Shown: in pieces, positions 37,161-44,470 of the stretch
Layout of the letters: every line of letters starts with the position of its first letter
How positions within the stretch are numbered: the first letter of the stretch is position 1
DNA from: Microbacterium sp. Root61
GTDB taxonomy: Bacteria; Actinomycetota; Actinomycetes; Actinomycetales; Microbacteriaceae
NCBI RefSeq assembly: GCF_001427525.1
Contig: NZ_LMGU01000001.1
Span: 248,001 to 312,000, forward strand
DNA length: 64,000 bases
Direction: 5' to 3'
Notes under the pieces: generated by a model
The model's database searches: none
Told to the model about the DNA's origin: nothing
Seen by the model: only the letters and a program-made list of their open reading frames with translations
Made by a program: the position numbers and the translations under genes

Positions 37161-37728
37161 CGCCGACCCCGTCGCCCAGGCGCGCGCAGCCGCGCTGGCA
37201 CGCCTCATCGAGGCGGTGCGCGCTGTCGGCGCCGCCAATCCCGTCGTCTTGATCGACGGGCGCAGCGGCGCCGGAAAGTCGACGCTGGCGCGCGACCTGG
37301 TCGCGCAGTGGCCGATGCGGGGTCGAGTGCAGCTCGTTGCCCTCGATTCGATCTATCCGGGCTGGGACGGTCTCGACCAAGGTGTCGAACGCGCGCGGGA
37401 GCAGATTCTGGTGCCGCACGCGCGCGGGCTGATCGGCGTGTGGGAGCGCTGGGACTGGGCGGCCGGCGAACCGGCGGAGGCGCACGCGGTCGATCCGTCG
37501 CTGCCGCTCATCATCGAGGGCTCCGGGCTGCTCACACCGGTCACGGCCCGTCTCAGCGACGTGCGCGTGTGGCTCGAATCGCCCGCGGCCTCGCGCAAGC
37601 AGCGCGCTCTGACCCGCGATGGCGACACCTACCGTCCGCACTGGGAGCAGTGGGCGCGGCAAGAGGAGGCGCACCTCGTGCGCGACGAGCCGCACCAGCA
37701 CGCGACGCTGCTGTTCGCGATGCCCTGA
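37135..37728 (+). CDS. P-loop nucleoside/uridine kinase-like protein
   Basis: The product (197 residues from GTG 37135) has Walker A 'VVLIDGRSGAGKSTLARDL' near residue 40, a Walker-B-like 'LPLIIEGSGLL', and 'RVWLESPAASRKQRALTRDG', which resembles the lid region of small-molecule kinases such as uridine or pantothenate kinase-like proteins. A conserved 'LVALDSIYPGWDGL' follows the P-loop, the usual place for substrate-binding Asp. The exact substrate is unknown. The GTG start is the most economical, since it makes a short overlap with the upstream gene; an in-frame ATG at 36997 would overlap far more. It converges with the DUF2017 gene, 3 bp apart. Confidence 0.78.
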   Translation: MSSAPSRSSADPVAQARAAALARLIEAVRAVGAANPVVLIDGRSGAGKSTLARDLVAQWPMRGRVQLVALDSIYPGWDGLDQGVERAREQILVPHARGLIGVWERWDWAAGEPAEAHAVDPSLPLIIEGSGLLTPVTARLSDVRVWLESPAASRKQRALTRDGDTYRPHWEQWARQEEAHLVRDEPHQHATLLFAMP

Positions 37729-37731
37729 GGC

Positions 37732-38244
37732 TCAGCTCGCGCCCGACGCCGCCCGCACGAGCCCGTCGAGACGGTAGCCCAGCCAGTCGTAGATGCCGAA
37801 GCGGGCATCGTGGTCGTCGTGGGTGTCTTCCGTATCGATGCCCAGGCGCGTCGCCAGGACCAGCCGTACCGCCGCGAGGGTGCGCATCCAGGATCGCATC
37901 TCGTCGGGTGACAGCCTCACCGTGATGACCTCGACGAAGCGGGGGTCGTCGAGCTCGATATCCTCGGCCAGAAGGTCGTCCGAGCCCAGCGATGCCAGCA
38001 CGATGCGGGCATCGCTGTCGCGGCGGGAGAGTAGGTCGGATTGGGTCAGTGACCGGAACTCGCGGGCCGCTTCGTCGTCGTCGGCGTAGGCGGCGGGGAC
38101 GAGACGCGCGATCGCGGGGTCCTCCACCGGCGCGCCGGAGCGATCGGTGTCCTCGAGCAGCTCGACGAACTGCTCGACGAGGCCGACCAGGTGCGCGGCC
38201 TCGATGCGGGTGATCTCGATGACCACGGTGCGGTCGCCGGTCAC
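37732..38244 (-). CDS. DUF2017 family protein
   Basis: The 170-residue acidic cytosolic protein matches the actinobacterial DUF2017 family: 'EAAHLVGLVEQFVELLED', 'PAIARLVPAAYADDDEAAREF', 'LSPDEMRSWMRTLAAVRLVLATRLGI' and 'IYDWLGYRLDGLVRA'. The function is unknown. The gene follows clpS with an ATGA overlap, an arrangement conserved in the phylum. This suggests a link to ClpS-dependent proteolysis, though nothing in the sequence shows activity. Confidence 0.88.
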   Translation of the reverse strand: MTGDRTVVIEITRIEAAHLVGLVEQFVELLEDTDRSGAPVEDPAIARLVPAAYADDDEAAREFRSLTQSDLLSRRDSDARIVLASLGSDDLLAEDIELDDPRFVEVITVRLSPDEMRSWMRTLAAVRLVLATRLGIDTEDTHDDHDARFGIYDWLGYRLDGLVRAASGAS

Positions 38245-38537
38245 GACGACACCTGACGCACGGTCGCCCAGAGGCCGTAGTCGTGCATGGCCTGGGCGTG
38301 GAGCTCCATCTGCTCACGCGCCCCTTCGGCGACGATCGCGTGGCCGTCGTGGTGGACGGCGAGCATCAGGCGGGTCGCCTCGGCCTCGGAGTACCCGAAG
38401 TACTCGCGGAAGACGTGCACCACGTAGCTCATCAGGTTGACGGGATCGTTCCACACGACGGTCTGCCACGGACGCATGGTCTGCTCCGCCTCGTCCAGGC
38501 GGACCTCTTCGTGGACCTCGGGGAGTGCGATCGACAT
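38241..38537 (-). CDS. clpS: ATP-dependent Clp protease adaptor ClpS
   Basis: ClpS delivers N-end-rule substrates to ClpA/ClpC-ClpP. The 98-residue protein has the family core 'PWQTVVWNDPVNLMSYVVHV', 'FGYSEAEATRLMLAVHHDGHA', and 'GAREQMELHAQAMHDYGLWATV', including the Asn-Asp pair and the His that form the N-degron pocket. ATG 38537 fits where homologues begin; ATG 38549 in the same frame would overlap the upstream metallopeptidase. The gene overlaps DUF2017 downstream and is probably one transcript with the metallopeptidase. Confidence 0.93.
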   Translation of the reverse strand: MSIALPEVHEEVRLDEAEQTMRPWQTVVWNDPVNLMSYVVHVFREYFGYSEAEATRLMLAVHHDGHAIVAEGAREQMELHAQAMHDYGLWATVRQVSS

Positions 38538-38539
38538 GC

Positions 38540-38890
38540 TCAGGCCCATCCGAGTTCGTGCAGCCGGTCATCGTCGATGCCGTAGAAGTGCGCGATCTCG
38601 TGCACCAGGGTCGTGTGCACCTCGTCGCGCAGCTCCTCCGCCGTCTCGCAGGCGTGCAGATGCGGCTCGCGGTACACGATGATGCGATCCGGCAGCTCGC
38701 CGACCCCGTAGCGGTCGCGCTCGGTCAGGGCCCAGCCGTCGTACAGGCCGAGCAGGTCGAGGCTGCCGTCCTCGGGACGGTCCTCCACCACGAACACGAC
38801 GTTGTCGAGTCCGTCGATCATGTCGTCCGGAAGCAGGTCGAGCTCGGCGATCACGAGTGACTCGAACGCCGCGGCATCCATCTCAATCAT
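38540..38890 (-). CDS. Zincin-like metallopeptidase family protein
   Basis: The 116-residue protein has the compact zinc-metallopeptidase motif 'VHTTLVHEIAHFYGIDDDRLHELGW', with HExxH and the downstream 'GxDD' acidic ligand, as in the small metallopeptidases found near clpS in actinobacteria. The upstream part 'LPDRIIVYREPHLHACETAEELRD' is also family-like. There is no signal peptide, so it should act in the cytosol. The start is ATG 38890, with ATG 38881 as an alternative. Its stop lies just before the clpS start. Confidence 0.88.
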   Translation of the reverse strand: MIEMDAAAFESLVIAELDLLPDDMIDGLDNVVFVVEDRPEDGSLDLLGLYDGWALTERDRYGVGELPDRIIVYREPHLHACETAEELRDEVHTTLVHEIAHFYGIDDDRLHELGWA

Positions 38891-38971
38891 GGGATCGCTC
38901 GTCTCGATTGCCCGGGGCGGGAGCGAATCGGGACTCGCTCACCTGATGCCCCGTCTTCTCGAAGAAGTACT

Positions 38972-39048
38972 TGGGGTGAGTAACGGGGCTCGAACCCGCG
39001 ACATCGGCCACCACAAGGCCGCGCTCTACCAACTGAGCTATACCCACC
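38972..39048 (-). tRNA. tRNA-His (anticodon GTG)
   Basis: Read on the minus strand, a full cloverleaf is present: acceptor GTGGGTA/TACTCAC, D-arm AGCTCAGTTGGTAGAGC, anticodon loop TTGTGGT (GTG) on a CGGCC/GGCCG stem, and a TTCGAGC T-loop. An extra G at 39048 supplies the G-1 typical of tRNA-His opposite discriminator C, and CCA is encoded (38972-38974). Confidence 0.97.
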
Positions 39049-39077
39049 ATGTCATCCGCTCTCGCGGCAACCCGACA

Positions 39078-39083
39078 AGTCTA
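39078..39083 (-). promoter_or_regulatory. -10 element (TAGACT) of tRNA-His
   Basis: On the minus strand TAGACT lies immediately after the orn stop; transcription would begin near 39071, about 23 nt before the tRNA 5' end. Confidence 0.45.
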
Positions 39084-39710
39084 TTACACGCCCGAGGCGA
39101 ACGACGACACGACGGATGCAGCGGCTGCCCGCGCGTCATCGCTGGTCGGTCCGGGCTCGGACACGAACACGGCCTGACGGTAGTACGCGAGCTCCCGGAT
39201 CGACTCCTGGATGTCGGCCAGAGCGCGGTGTCCGCCGTTCTTGGCGGGGGCGTGGATGTAGGCGCGCGGGAACCAGCGGCGGGACAGCTCCTTGACACTG
39301 GAGACGTCCACGTTGCGGTAGTGCAGCCAGCGATCGATGCGCGGCATGTACTTCGCCAGGAACATCCGGTCGGTGCCGATGGTGTTGCCGGCCAGGGGCG
39401 CTTTGCCCTCGAGCGCCACGAAGCGCTGGATGTACTCCAGGGCCAGGAACTCGGCCTCCGCCAGGCTGACCCCGTTGGGGATCTCGTCGAACAGCCCCGA
39501 CGACTTGTGCATGTTCGTGACGAACTCGTTCATGTTCGCCATTGCCGAGTCATCCGGCTTGATCACGATCTGGAATCCGGGATCGATCACGCGCAGCTCG
39601 AAGTCCGTCACGATGACGGCGATCTCCACGATTTCGTCGATCGCGAGATCGAGTCCTGTCATCTCGCAGTCGATCCACACGAGTCGGTCGTTTTCGGAAG
39701 CCCCCACCAT
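39084..39710 (-). CDS. orn: Oligoribonuclease
   Basis: Orn degrades 2-5 nt RNAs, including linear di-nucleotides from cyclic-di-GMP turnover. The 208-residue DEDDh exonuclease shows 'LVWIDCEMTGLDLAIDEIVE', 'PLAGNTIGTDRMFLAKYMP', 'YRNVDVSSVKELSRRW' and 'NGGHRALADIQESIRELAYY', covering the four acidic residues and the His. ATG 39710 is preferred over ATG 39719 because a TAGGAT -10 at 39718-39723 overlaps the latter and ends 7 nt before 39710. The gene is upstream of tRNA-His on the same strand. Confidence 0.95.
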   Translation of the reverse strand: MVGASENDRLVWIDCEMTGLDLAIDEIVEIAVIVTDFELRVIDPGFQIVIKPDDSAMANMNEFVTNMHKSSGLFDEIPNGVSLAEAEFLALEYIQRFVALEGKAPLAGNTIGTDRMFLAKYMPRIDRWLHYRNVDVSSVKELSRRWFPRAYIHAPAKNGGHRALADIQESIRELAYYRQAVFVSEPGPTSDDARAAAASVVSSFASGV

Positions 39711-39717
39711 GTTTCCC

Positions 39718-39723
39718 ATCCTA
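39718..39723 (-). promoter_or_regulatory. -10 element (TAGGAT) of orn, leaderless
   Basis: On the minus strand TAGGAT ends 7 nt before ATG 39710, placing transcription start at the start codon. Confidence 0.5.
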
Positions 39724-39760
39724 ACGAGCCGTCCGACACGGAACCTTCGGGGGGACGCGA

Positions 39761-39766
39761 TAATCT
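39761..39766 (+). promoter_or_regulatory. -10 element (TAATCT) of tRNA-Arg
   Basis: TAATCT ends 11 nt before the tRNA 5' end, a normal placement for a stable RNA gene. A clear -35 is not evident. Confidence 0.5.
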
Positions 39767-39777
39767 GGATGCTTCAC

Positions 39778-39850
39778 GCCTCCGTAGCTCAGTGGATAGA
39801 GCAAGAGCCTTCTAATCTCTTGGTCGTAGGTTCGATTCCTACCGGGGGCA
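39778..39850 (+). tRNA. tRNA-Arg (anticodon TCT)
   Basis: A 73-nt cloverleaf is present: acceptor GCCTCCG/CGGGGGC, D-arm AGCTCAGTGGATAGAGC, anticodon loop CTTCTAA giving TCT, T-arm GTAGG-TTCGATT-CCTAC, and discriminator A. One C-T mismatch closes the anticodon stem. CCA is not encoded. The DNA directly downstream begins an accessory region, the usual side for tRNA-targeted insertions. Confidence 0.96.
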
Positions 39851-39894
39851 CTTGACGTCCGAAGTTCCAACATGCAGCCAAATGGATGGTGTGG

Positions 39895-40095
39895 GGGCTT
39901 CGGACTCTTGCGTTGCGAGGGCGGCGCGGGGGAGGGCGGTGCGGTCGCGGCGAGCCGCTGCCGGACCAATGGGACGGCGAGGAGCAAGCAGACGCCGCGC
40001 GTGAAGCGTACGCGCAGCGCCACGCGCGTGCCGTTGCTGCTGGGCGTGCGGACGATCTGCCCTTGGGACCCGAAGTCCGAGAGTCAGTGGCCTAG
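39895..40095 (+). pseudogene. Possible decayed gene fragment downstream of tRNA-Arg
   Basis: The 233-bp gap after tRNA-Arg has no intact gene. One plus-strand frame reads 'QWDGEEQADAAREAYAQRHA' followed by 'RAVAAGRADDLPLGPEVR' up to a TAG near 40095. This looks like the C-terminus of a protein rather than random GC-rich translation, but it lacks a plausible start, ribosome-binding site and promoter. It could be the remnant of a gene broken when the downstream island arrived. The family is not recognised. Confidence 0.25.
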
Positions 40096-40617
40096 CGTCG
40101 TGTCAGGGATGCGGGAGGCATCGAACAGTAGCCTGTCGACGACGTGGTCGCGTCGGGCTGGCCGCGCGTTGATGTACCTCAGCAGATCCTCGAAGTGGGA
40201 GAACACGACAACCGCCTCTTCAAACTCTGGCTCCGTTCCGTGGACGACTGCTCCATCGTCTCGCACTGCCAGGTACTCGTATCCGTGGCGAACGGAAAGC
40301 AGGATGGGTAAGTGGCGCTTCCAAAAACGCGAAACCGCGACCGCCTCATCATCCGTTGTCGCAGCCTGAATGCTCAGCTGTTCACACTCGTTCCACGCGA
40401 ACGCACCCTCCGCGCCGGTCGAGTAGTCGCGGCGGGATAAGAACCACACCGTCTCGTCTGAGCTCGACAGAAGTGAGAACGAGGACACCCAGCGGATCAC
40501 CGTTTCGGGTGCCGTGTGCAGCGCGGAGGGAACACCGTCTTGCGTGGACGGAGGCGGCTCGCGCGTCCAACCGGCTTCCTGCAAGCATCCGGTGGCACTT
40601 CGGAAGAGTTCCGTCAT
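40084..40617 (-). CDS. SUKH/SMI1-KNR4-like protein (probable)
   Basis: The 177-residue acidic protein has a C-terminal half that resembles SUKH-superfamily (SMI1/KNR4) domains: 'HLPILLSVRHGYEYLAVRDD' then 'GAVVHGTEPEFEEAVVVFSH', with the pattern of a short hydrophobic strand, an aromatic turn, a DG turn and a late 'FEDLLRYI' helix. Known SUKH proteins are often immunity proteins of contact-dependent or polymorphic toxins. The N-terminal half ('TAPETVIRWVSSFSLLSSSD') is unassigned. No toxin is nearby, so that role is inference. It has its own TAACCT box and lies downstream of the LRR gene on the same strand. Confidence 0.6.
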   Translation of the reverse strand: MTELFRSATGCLQEAGWTREPPPSTQDGVPSALHTAPETVIRWVSSFSLLSSSDETVWFLSRRDYSTGAEGAFAWNECEQLSIQAATTDDEAVAVSRFWKRHLPILLSVRHGYEYLAVRDDGAVVHGTEPEFEEAVVVFSHFEDLLRYINARPARRDHVVDRLLFDASRIPDTTLGH

Positions 40618-40624
40618 GCTCCCA

Positions 40625-40630
40625 AGGTTA
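40625..40630 (-). promoter_or_regulatory. -10 element (TAACCT) of the SUKH-like gene, leaderless
   Basis: On the minus strand TAACCT ends 7 nt before the ATG at 40617, within the 38-bp gap after the LRR gene. Confidence 0.45.
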
Positions 40631-40655
40631 CCGAGCAGTCTCTATGGGCAGACGG

Positions 40656-41492
40656 TCACGCGGTCGCGCCTGTGTTGGCCCATTCCAGTGCCGACAACTT
40701 GGCCTCGATGGTCTTGAGGCCGATGTTCCCGCATCCGACCAGGGTGAGCTTGCGCAGTCGGGGGAGGTCGTTGATGGACGCGATACCGGTGATCTTCTTG
40801 CAGTACTGGATGTTCACGATCTCGAGTAGCTGGAGAGCCGCCAGCTCCGAGATGTCACCCAGGGCGGTGAGGTTCTTCAGCCGCAACGACTCCAACTGGG
40901 GGAGCGCGCTGATCCCGGTGAGGCTCGTCAGCGTGCGTCCACCGATCAGTCCGAGACGGCGGAGCCCGACCGGTTCGATGAGGCGGAAGATCTCCTCGTC
41001 AGTGGGCACATTCAGCAGGTTCAATTCTTCGAGCGGCAGTTCGAGCGCCTGCCGCACATTGTTCAGAGATCTCTGCGGGTAGAGGGAGAGCGCCCGGAGT
41101 GTGGGGAAGTGCTCGTTCTTGAAGCGGAAGGGCTCGCCGACGTAGAGGGTCTTCAGGTTCGGCACCACCACCTCCGGCCACACCAGGGTCCGATCGCCGA
41201 TGTGCACCGAGAGCTCTTCCAAACTCTCGGGGAGATCGCCCTGCCGCAGTTGGGTGACGATGGTGGGGAGGACCCTCCCCGGGCCGATGCTGAGGGTCTT
41301 CAAGCTCGTCATCGCTGTGATGATCTCCGGGAGACGGCCGATGGGCCCGTCAAGTGGAGACCACAGGTGCACATCGGTGATGCGCGACAGCTGCTCGGCG
41401 TCGTAGGGCTGGTCGTAGAACACAAGTTCCCTGTCCGGCACGTCGAACTGGTCCTGATGCGTGCTGTGCAACACCATGGTCCGCTTGCTCAT
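40656..41492 (-). CDS. Leucine-rich-repeat protein
   Basis: The 278-residue soluble protein has at least seven tandem leucine-rich units with 'LxxLxLxxxxxLxxL' spacing. Examples are 'LKTLSIGPGRVLPTIVTQL', 'LEELSVHIGDRTLVWPEVV', 'LRALSLYPQRSLNNVRQAL', 'LRRLGLIGGRTLTSLTGIS', 'LESLRLKNLTALGDISELA' and 'LRKLTLVGCGNIGLKTIE'. There is no signal peptide or membrane segment, so a cytosolic protein-binding role is likely. The partner is unknown. Cytosolic LRR proteins are uncommon in small actinobacterial genomes and their presence beside a SUKH-like gene suggests an accessory, possibly immunity-related, function. Confidence 0.8.
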   Translation of the reverse strand: MSKRTMVLHSTHQDQFDVPDRELVFYDQPYDAEQLSRITDVHLWSPLDGPIGRLPEIITAMTSLKTLSIGPGRVLPTIVTQLRQGDLPESLEELSVHIGDRTLVWPEVVVPNLKTLYVGEPFRFKNEHFPTLRALSLYPQRSLNNVRQALELPLEELNLLNVPTDEEIFRLIEPVGLRRLGLIGGRTLTSLTGISALPQLESLRLKNLTALGDISELAALQLLEIVNIQYCKKITGIASINDLPRLRKLTLVGCGNIGLKTIEAKLSALEWANTGATA

Positions 41493-41541
41493 GATGCCCT
41501 CATCCGTTCACCCTTGGCTCCGCCGGCTGTCGTCCGCGCCA

Positions 41542-41561
41542 CACAGCTCAGATTAGCTGTG
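41542..41561. promoter_or_regulatory. Inverted repeat over the LRR-gene -10, candidate operator
   Basis: CACAGCT (41542-41548) and AGCTGTG (41555-41561) are a perfect 7-bp palindrome spaced by 6 bp. It overlaps a minus-strand TAATCT -10 (41550-41555) that would drive the LRR gene. A dimeric repressor bound here would block that promoter. Confidence 0.45.
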
Positions 41562-41637
41562 CGTGCTGCCGTCGTTCCTGCTGCGCCCCGCACGTCCCGA
41601 GCACACGCGGACGCGTCGCGCGAGTCCCGGTAGCCGA

Positions 41638-41643
41638 GATAAT
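41638..41643 (+). promoter_or_regulatory. -10 element (GATAAT) of the gene at 41651, leaderless
   Basis: GATAAT ends 7 nt before GTG 41651. An in-frame ATG at 41642 overlaps the box and is unlikely to be the start. Confidence 0.45.
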
Positions 41644-41650
41644 GGGTGGC

Positions 41651-42337
41651 GTGACGGTGAATCAGGAGGTCGTGACCTACGACGGGTTGCCGGCCTCGGC
41701 GGGCGGTGCGCATTCGCTTCGCACCAAGAACCCCCGCACCGCGTACGAGAGTGTGCGGGCGTTCCTCGATGCCGCCGTGCTGACGATCGGTGCGCCGGAA
41801 GTGTCCTTCCAGCTATGGGCCGGAGGCCCGAGCGACGTGACAGATCGCCTTGAAGCGTTCGCGGCAGCGCACCTCGGCGGACCGCAGAGCCGGCAGCGCA
41901 CGCACACACAGTGGCGCGTTCGCTCAGAGAACGTCGATGTCACGCTCGAGGCCTTGAGCGGTGCCAATTCGCGGGCGTTGACCGCCCACGGGCATCCGCT
42001 CGCCTCACTGGTCTGGAACGCGCAGGCGACTCTGATCGACCCCGTGACACGAACGCCGTACGAGGGGATCGATACTGATGCGTTCGGTCGGTTCGCCGTG
42101 GACGGCTACGGGCGCCTCCTCGGCGCCTCCGGGGCACGCGCCACATTCGGCACGACCGCCTCCTCTCTTTCCCTCTGGCTCGCGTTCCCCGCCGACGACC
42201 GGCTGCACGATGCCGCCGCGCACGTGCAGGAGCATCTGCCTTTCCGCCTGTCGACAAAGCACTGGCGACGGTGGCGAGCCACGAAAGACGGGCAGTCCTA
42301 CCGGGCGACCAGGATCACGTCACCACTGACATCATGA
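41651..42337 (+). CDS. Hypothetical protein, accessory region
   Basis: The 228-residue soluble protein has no recognised family. It has a mixed alpha/beta composition and a notable C-terminal segment, 'LWLAFPADDRLHDAAAHVQEHLPF' (quoted in part: 'HVQEHLPFRLSTKHWRRW'), which reads like a compact conserved domain rather than filler. No Cys-rich, membrane or nucleotide-binding motif is seen. GTG 41651 is chosen because GATAAT lies 7 nt upstream. It overlaps the next gene (ATGA), so the pair is translated together. Its neighbours are an LRR gene (divergent) and two further unknowns. Confidence 0.65.
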   Translation: MTVNQEVVTYDGLPASAGGAHSLRTKNPRTAYESVRAFLDAAVLTIGAPEVSFQLWAGGPSDVTDRLEAFAAAHLGGPQSRQRTHTQWRVRSENVDVTLEALSGANSRALTAHGHPLASLVWNAQATLIDPVTRTPYEGIDTDAFGRFAVDGYGRLLGASGARATFGTTASSLSLWLAFPADDRLHDAAAHVQEHLPFRLSTKHWRRWRATKDGQSYRATRITSPLTS

Positions 42338-42912
42338 GCACACGATCGAAGCTCCACCGGCTCTGCGTCTTCATGACGCCCGCCGATGAAGCGCAGTTCA
42401 GTACTGAAATTCGGACCCTGCTACCCACAGTGAGGTTCGTCGACATATCTCAACAACCCACGACCGACACCCCGACGTTTCGTGATTCGCTCGGCGAGTG
42501 CGCGGGCCCTCACGTCACCCTCGTGGACACGAGCATCATCTCCGAGAGCATGTTCCATCGCGATTATGTGGTGCGTCACCCGTCTGGTCGGGGGTGGGTC
42601 TACGCGATCGTCGGCACCGGCCTCGCGAGCCTCGTACGACCACGCCTCGAGGATGACAGCTTGCGGAACGGGGAGTTGCGGGCATCCGTGCCCGCAGGCG
42701 ATACCCGCACCGTCGAGTACATTCGCGAGCTGATGAACCTGGTGCGCGCCAGCGGGATGGGCGTGTTCGCCGTCGACCCGCTCGCAAAGGACATCGCGCG
42801 TCGCGCGGAGAGGAACTTCGTCGCGTGGCCGGACGCCGCCTCCCGTTTCGGGGCGAAGGATGCTCCGTTGCTCACCAATGGCCCAACGGCGTGGTTCACC
42901 GCCGAGCGCTGA
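42334..42912 (+). CDS. Hypothetical protein coupled to the gene at 41651
   Basis: The 192-residue soluble protein is unrecognised. Visible features are an N-terminal strand-rich segment ('LHRLCVFMTPADEAQF'), 'GPHVTLVDTSIISESMFHRDYVVRH', 'GWVYAIVGTGLASLVRP', and a late 'GMGVFAVDPLAKDIARRAERN'. The alternation of strands and helices suggests a small alpha/beta fold. It starts at ATG 42334 overlapping the upstream stop, so its stoichiometry is tied to the 41651 product. It is followed after 58 bp by a third unknown gene with its own -10. Confidence 0.65.
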   Translation: MSTRSKLHRLCVFMTPADEAQFSTEIRTLLPTVRFVDISQQPTTDTPTFRDSLGECAGPHVTLVDTSIISESMFHRDYVVRHPSGRGWVYAIVGTGLASLVRPRLEDDSLRNGELRASVPAGDTRTVEYIRELMNLVRASGMGVFAVDPLAKDIARRAERNFVAWPDAASRFGAKDAPLLTNGPTAWFTAER

Positions 42913-42957
42913 CGAGCGTCCGCGCCGGTGCAAGGAATGGGGAAAGCGCGGCTGCGA

Positions 42958-42963
42958 TAATCT
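42958..42963 (+). promoter_or_regulatory. -10 element (TAATCT) of the gene at 42971, leaderless
   Basis: TAATCT ends 7 nt before GTG 42971. Confidence 0.5.
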
Positions 42964-42970
42964 GTGATCC

Positions 42971-44470
42971 GTGGATTTCCGGACAAGCGTGACACCTGTC
43001 GAAGTACACGAGCTTTACGTTCCGGTGCCAGAAGACGCAGCGCGTCACTTCCCCACGGCCACGGTGCTGCTGGACGACCGCGTCCTGCTCGCCTCCTGGG
43101 TCGAGGGCCGCGCAACGCACCGACTCGGCATTCTCAATCTACGCACCGGACAGTGGCGAGTGCTCCCGGGGCTCCGCGGGATGCTGCGCGACGCGCTCGC
43201 CCTCTCCAATGAACGTGCGCTGATATTGACCGACCATGCTCTGACCGAGGTCGATCTGACGGTACCGGAGGTCACTCGCCGGTCAACGGCGAAGATCGGA
43301 AAGTACAACACATACCTCCGCGCCGAAGCAGATGACGTCGTCGCGGTCGGGAACTCCGCCGCTGCCATGGAATCGCTGATCTCCCTGTCGTCGATGACTC
43401 TGTTGAAGCGGCGACGCCAAAGTCCGCTTCTGCAGGAACCGATCCCAGTGGACGCGGCGCGGGAAGGTGCTGCACGCATCCTGCATCGCGGATCAGGACT
43501 TCTGATCGCCGCCACCCAGGCTCGCGAGTCGGCTCCCCAACGGCTCCTCGTGCTCTCTGCGGAGGATCTCTCGGCGATCACCTCCGTCGACTTCCCGCTC
43601 GGTCTGAACAGTGCGAACGTCGTCAGTGACGGGCTGATCGCCGCGGGGCCGGACATCGGACGCGCCCGCAGCCTCACTGCGATACCCGGGTTGATCCCGC
43701 GCGTCTCCGATTCGGAGGCCCGACCGCTCACCGCGCTGGTGCACACAGCGAACGAATCGGCCGCGAACCTTCTGAAGAAGAGTGCCCGCCGAAATCCGCC
43801 GCGCACTATCCATCGTGACCACCGGCTCGAACCGGGGGACGAACTGGCCGATGTGACCGCACGTCGCCTCACCCTGGAGAACTGCGTCGCGGCGCGATCC
43901 ACGCAACGCCACGAGCGTCCCCGGATCTCTCGCGTGCACGTCACCGACCTCGAGTTCCAGTCCAGCTCCCTCAACGGCGCCGTACTCGAAGACGTCACCG
44001 TCGACGGCCTGCGGTGCCCGCATGGGGCCGGCTTCCTCTTCGGCTGCGAACTCCGCCGCGTCACTCTGAAAGGACGAGTGCGCGGACTCATCCTCAACCC
44101 GACCCTCGACGACCCCGACTCCGCGACGACCGCTCGTTACTCGCAATGGCACCGCGAACGCATGCAGGACCCCGAATGGATGCTCGACCTCACCGACGCC
44201 ACCGGGGACATCACCATCCGCGGATACCCGTCACGGTTCATCCGTCGAAACCCCGAACTCCAGGCCGTCGTCACCGCGGAGGCCGCGCACACTCTCGATT
44301 GGCGCGCGGTCGACCCAGGACGCTCTTCGCTCAGGATCGCCCTCCACGAACTCGTCCGATCCGACTGGGACGACGTGACGCTCATCGCCGACACCCACGC
44401 AGCGTACGCCAGCGACGACCTCCGCTACATCCAGCAATTGCGAGCGCTGGGCATCGCCCGCCCAGACTAG
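42971..44470 (+). CDS. Two-part hypothetical protein: propeller-like N-terminus, helix-of-strands C-terminus
   Basis: The 499-residue soluble protein has an N-terminal half of repeated short strands ('VLLDDRVLLASWVEG', 'ALALSNERALILTDH', 'LLIAATQARESAPQRLLVLS', 'VVSDGLIAAGPDIGRARSL') that resemble beta-propeller blades. From about residue 300 it changes character to consecutive short turns: 'ARRLTLENCVAAR', 'ISRVHVTDLEFQSSSLNGAV', 'LEDVTVDGLRCPHGAGFLFG', 'CELRRVTLKGRVRGLILNP'. These suggest a right-handed beta-helix or pentapeptide-like stack. No catalytic motif is visible. GTG 42971 follows a TAATCT box. The C-terminal 110 residues are mixed and could be a further domain. Confidence 0.65.
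   Translation: MDFRTSVTPVEVHELYVPVPEDAARHFPTATVLLDDRVLLASWVEGRATHRLGILNLRTGQWRVLPGLRGMLRDALALSNERALILTDHALTEVDLTVPEVTRRSTAKIGKYNTYLRAEADDVVAVGNSAAAMESLISLSSMTLLKRRRQSPLLQEPIPVDAAREGAARILHRGSGLLIAATQARESAPQRLLVLSAEDLSAITSVDFPLGLNSANVVSDGLIAAGPDIGRARSLTAIPGLIPRVSDSEARPLTALVHTANESAANLLKKSARRNPPRTIHRDHRLEPGDELADVTARRLTLENCVAARSTQRHERPRISRVHVTDLEFQSSSLNGAVLEDVTVDGLRCPHGAGFLFGCELRRVTLKGRVRGLILNPTLDDPDSATTARYSQWHRERMQDPEWMLDLTDATGDITIRGYPSRFIRRNPELQAVVTAEAAHTLDWRAVDPGRSSLRIALHELVRSDWDDVTLIADTHAAYASDDLRYIQQLRALGIARPD

Noticed and set aside
38954..38968. CTTCT-CGA-AGAAG hairpin after tRNA-His as a terminator
   Set aside because: Only a 5-bp stem with a 3-nt loop and no T-run on the minus strand; too weak to list.
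39721..40023. A minus-strand frame containing 'GRNRTYDQEIRRLLLYPLSY'
   Set aside because: This is the antisense translation of tRNA-Arg, a common spurious protein in annotations.
42290..42310. A short match to the tRNA-Arg 3' end (TCCTACCGGG) as a possible attachment-site copy
   Set aside because: Only about 10 bases match, inside a coding region, so chance is enough. No longer duplicate of the tRNA end was found downstream.
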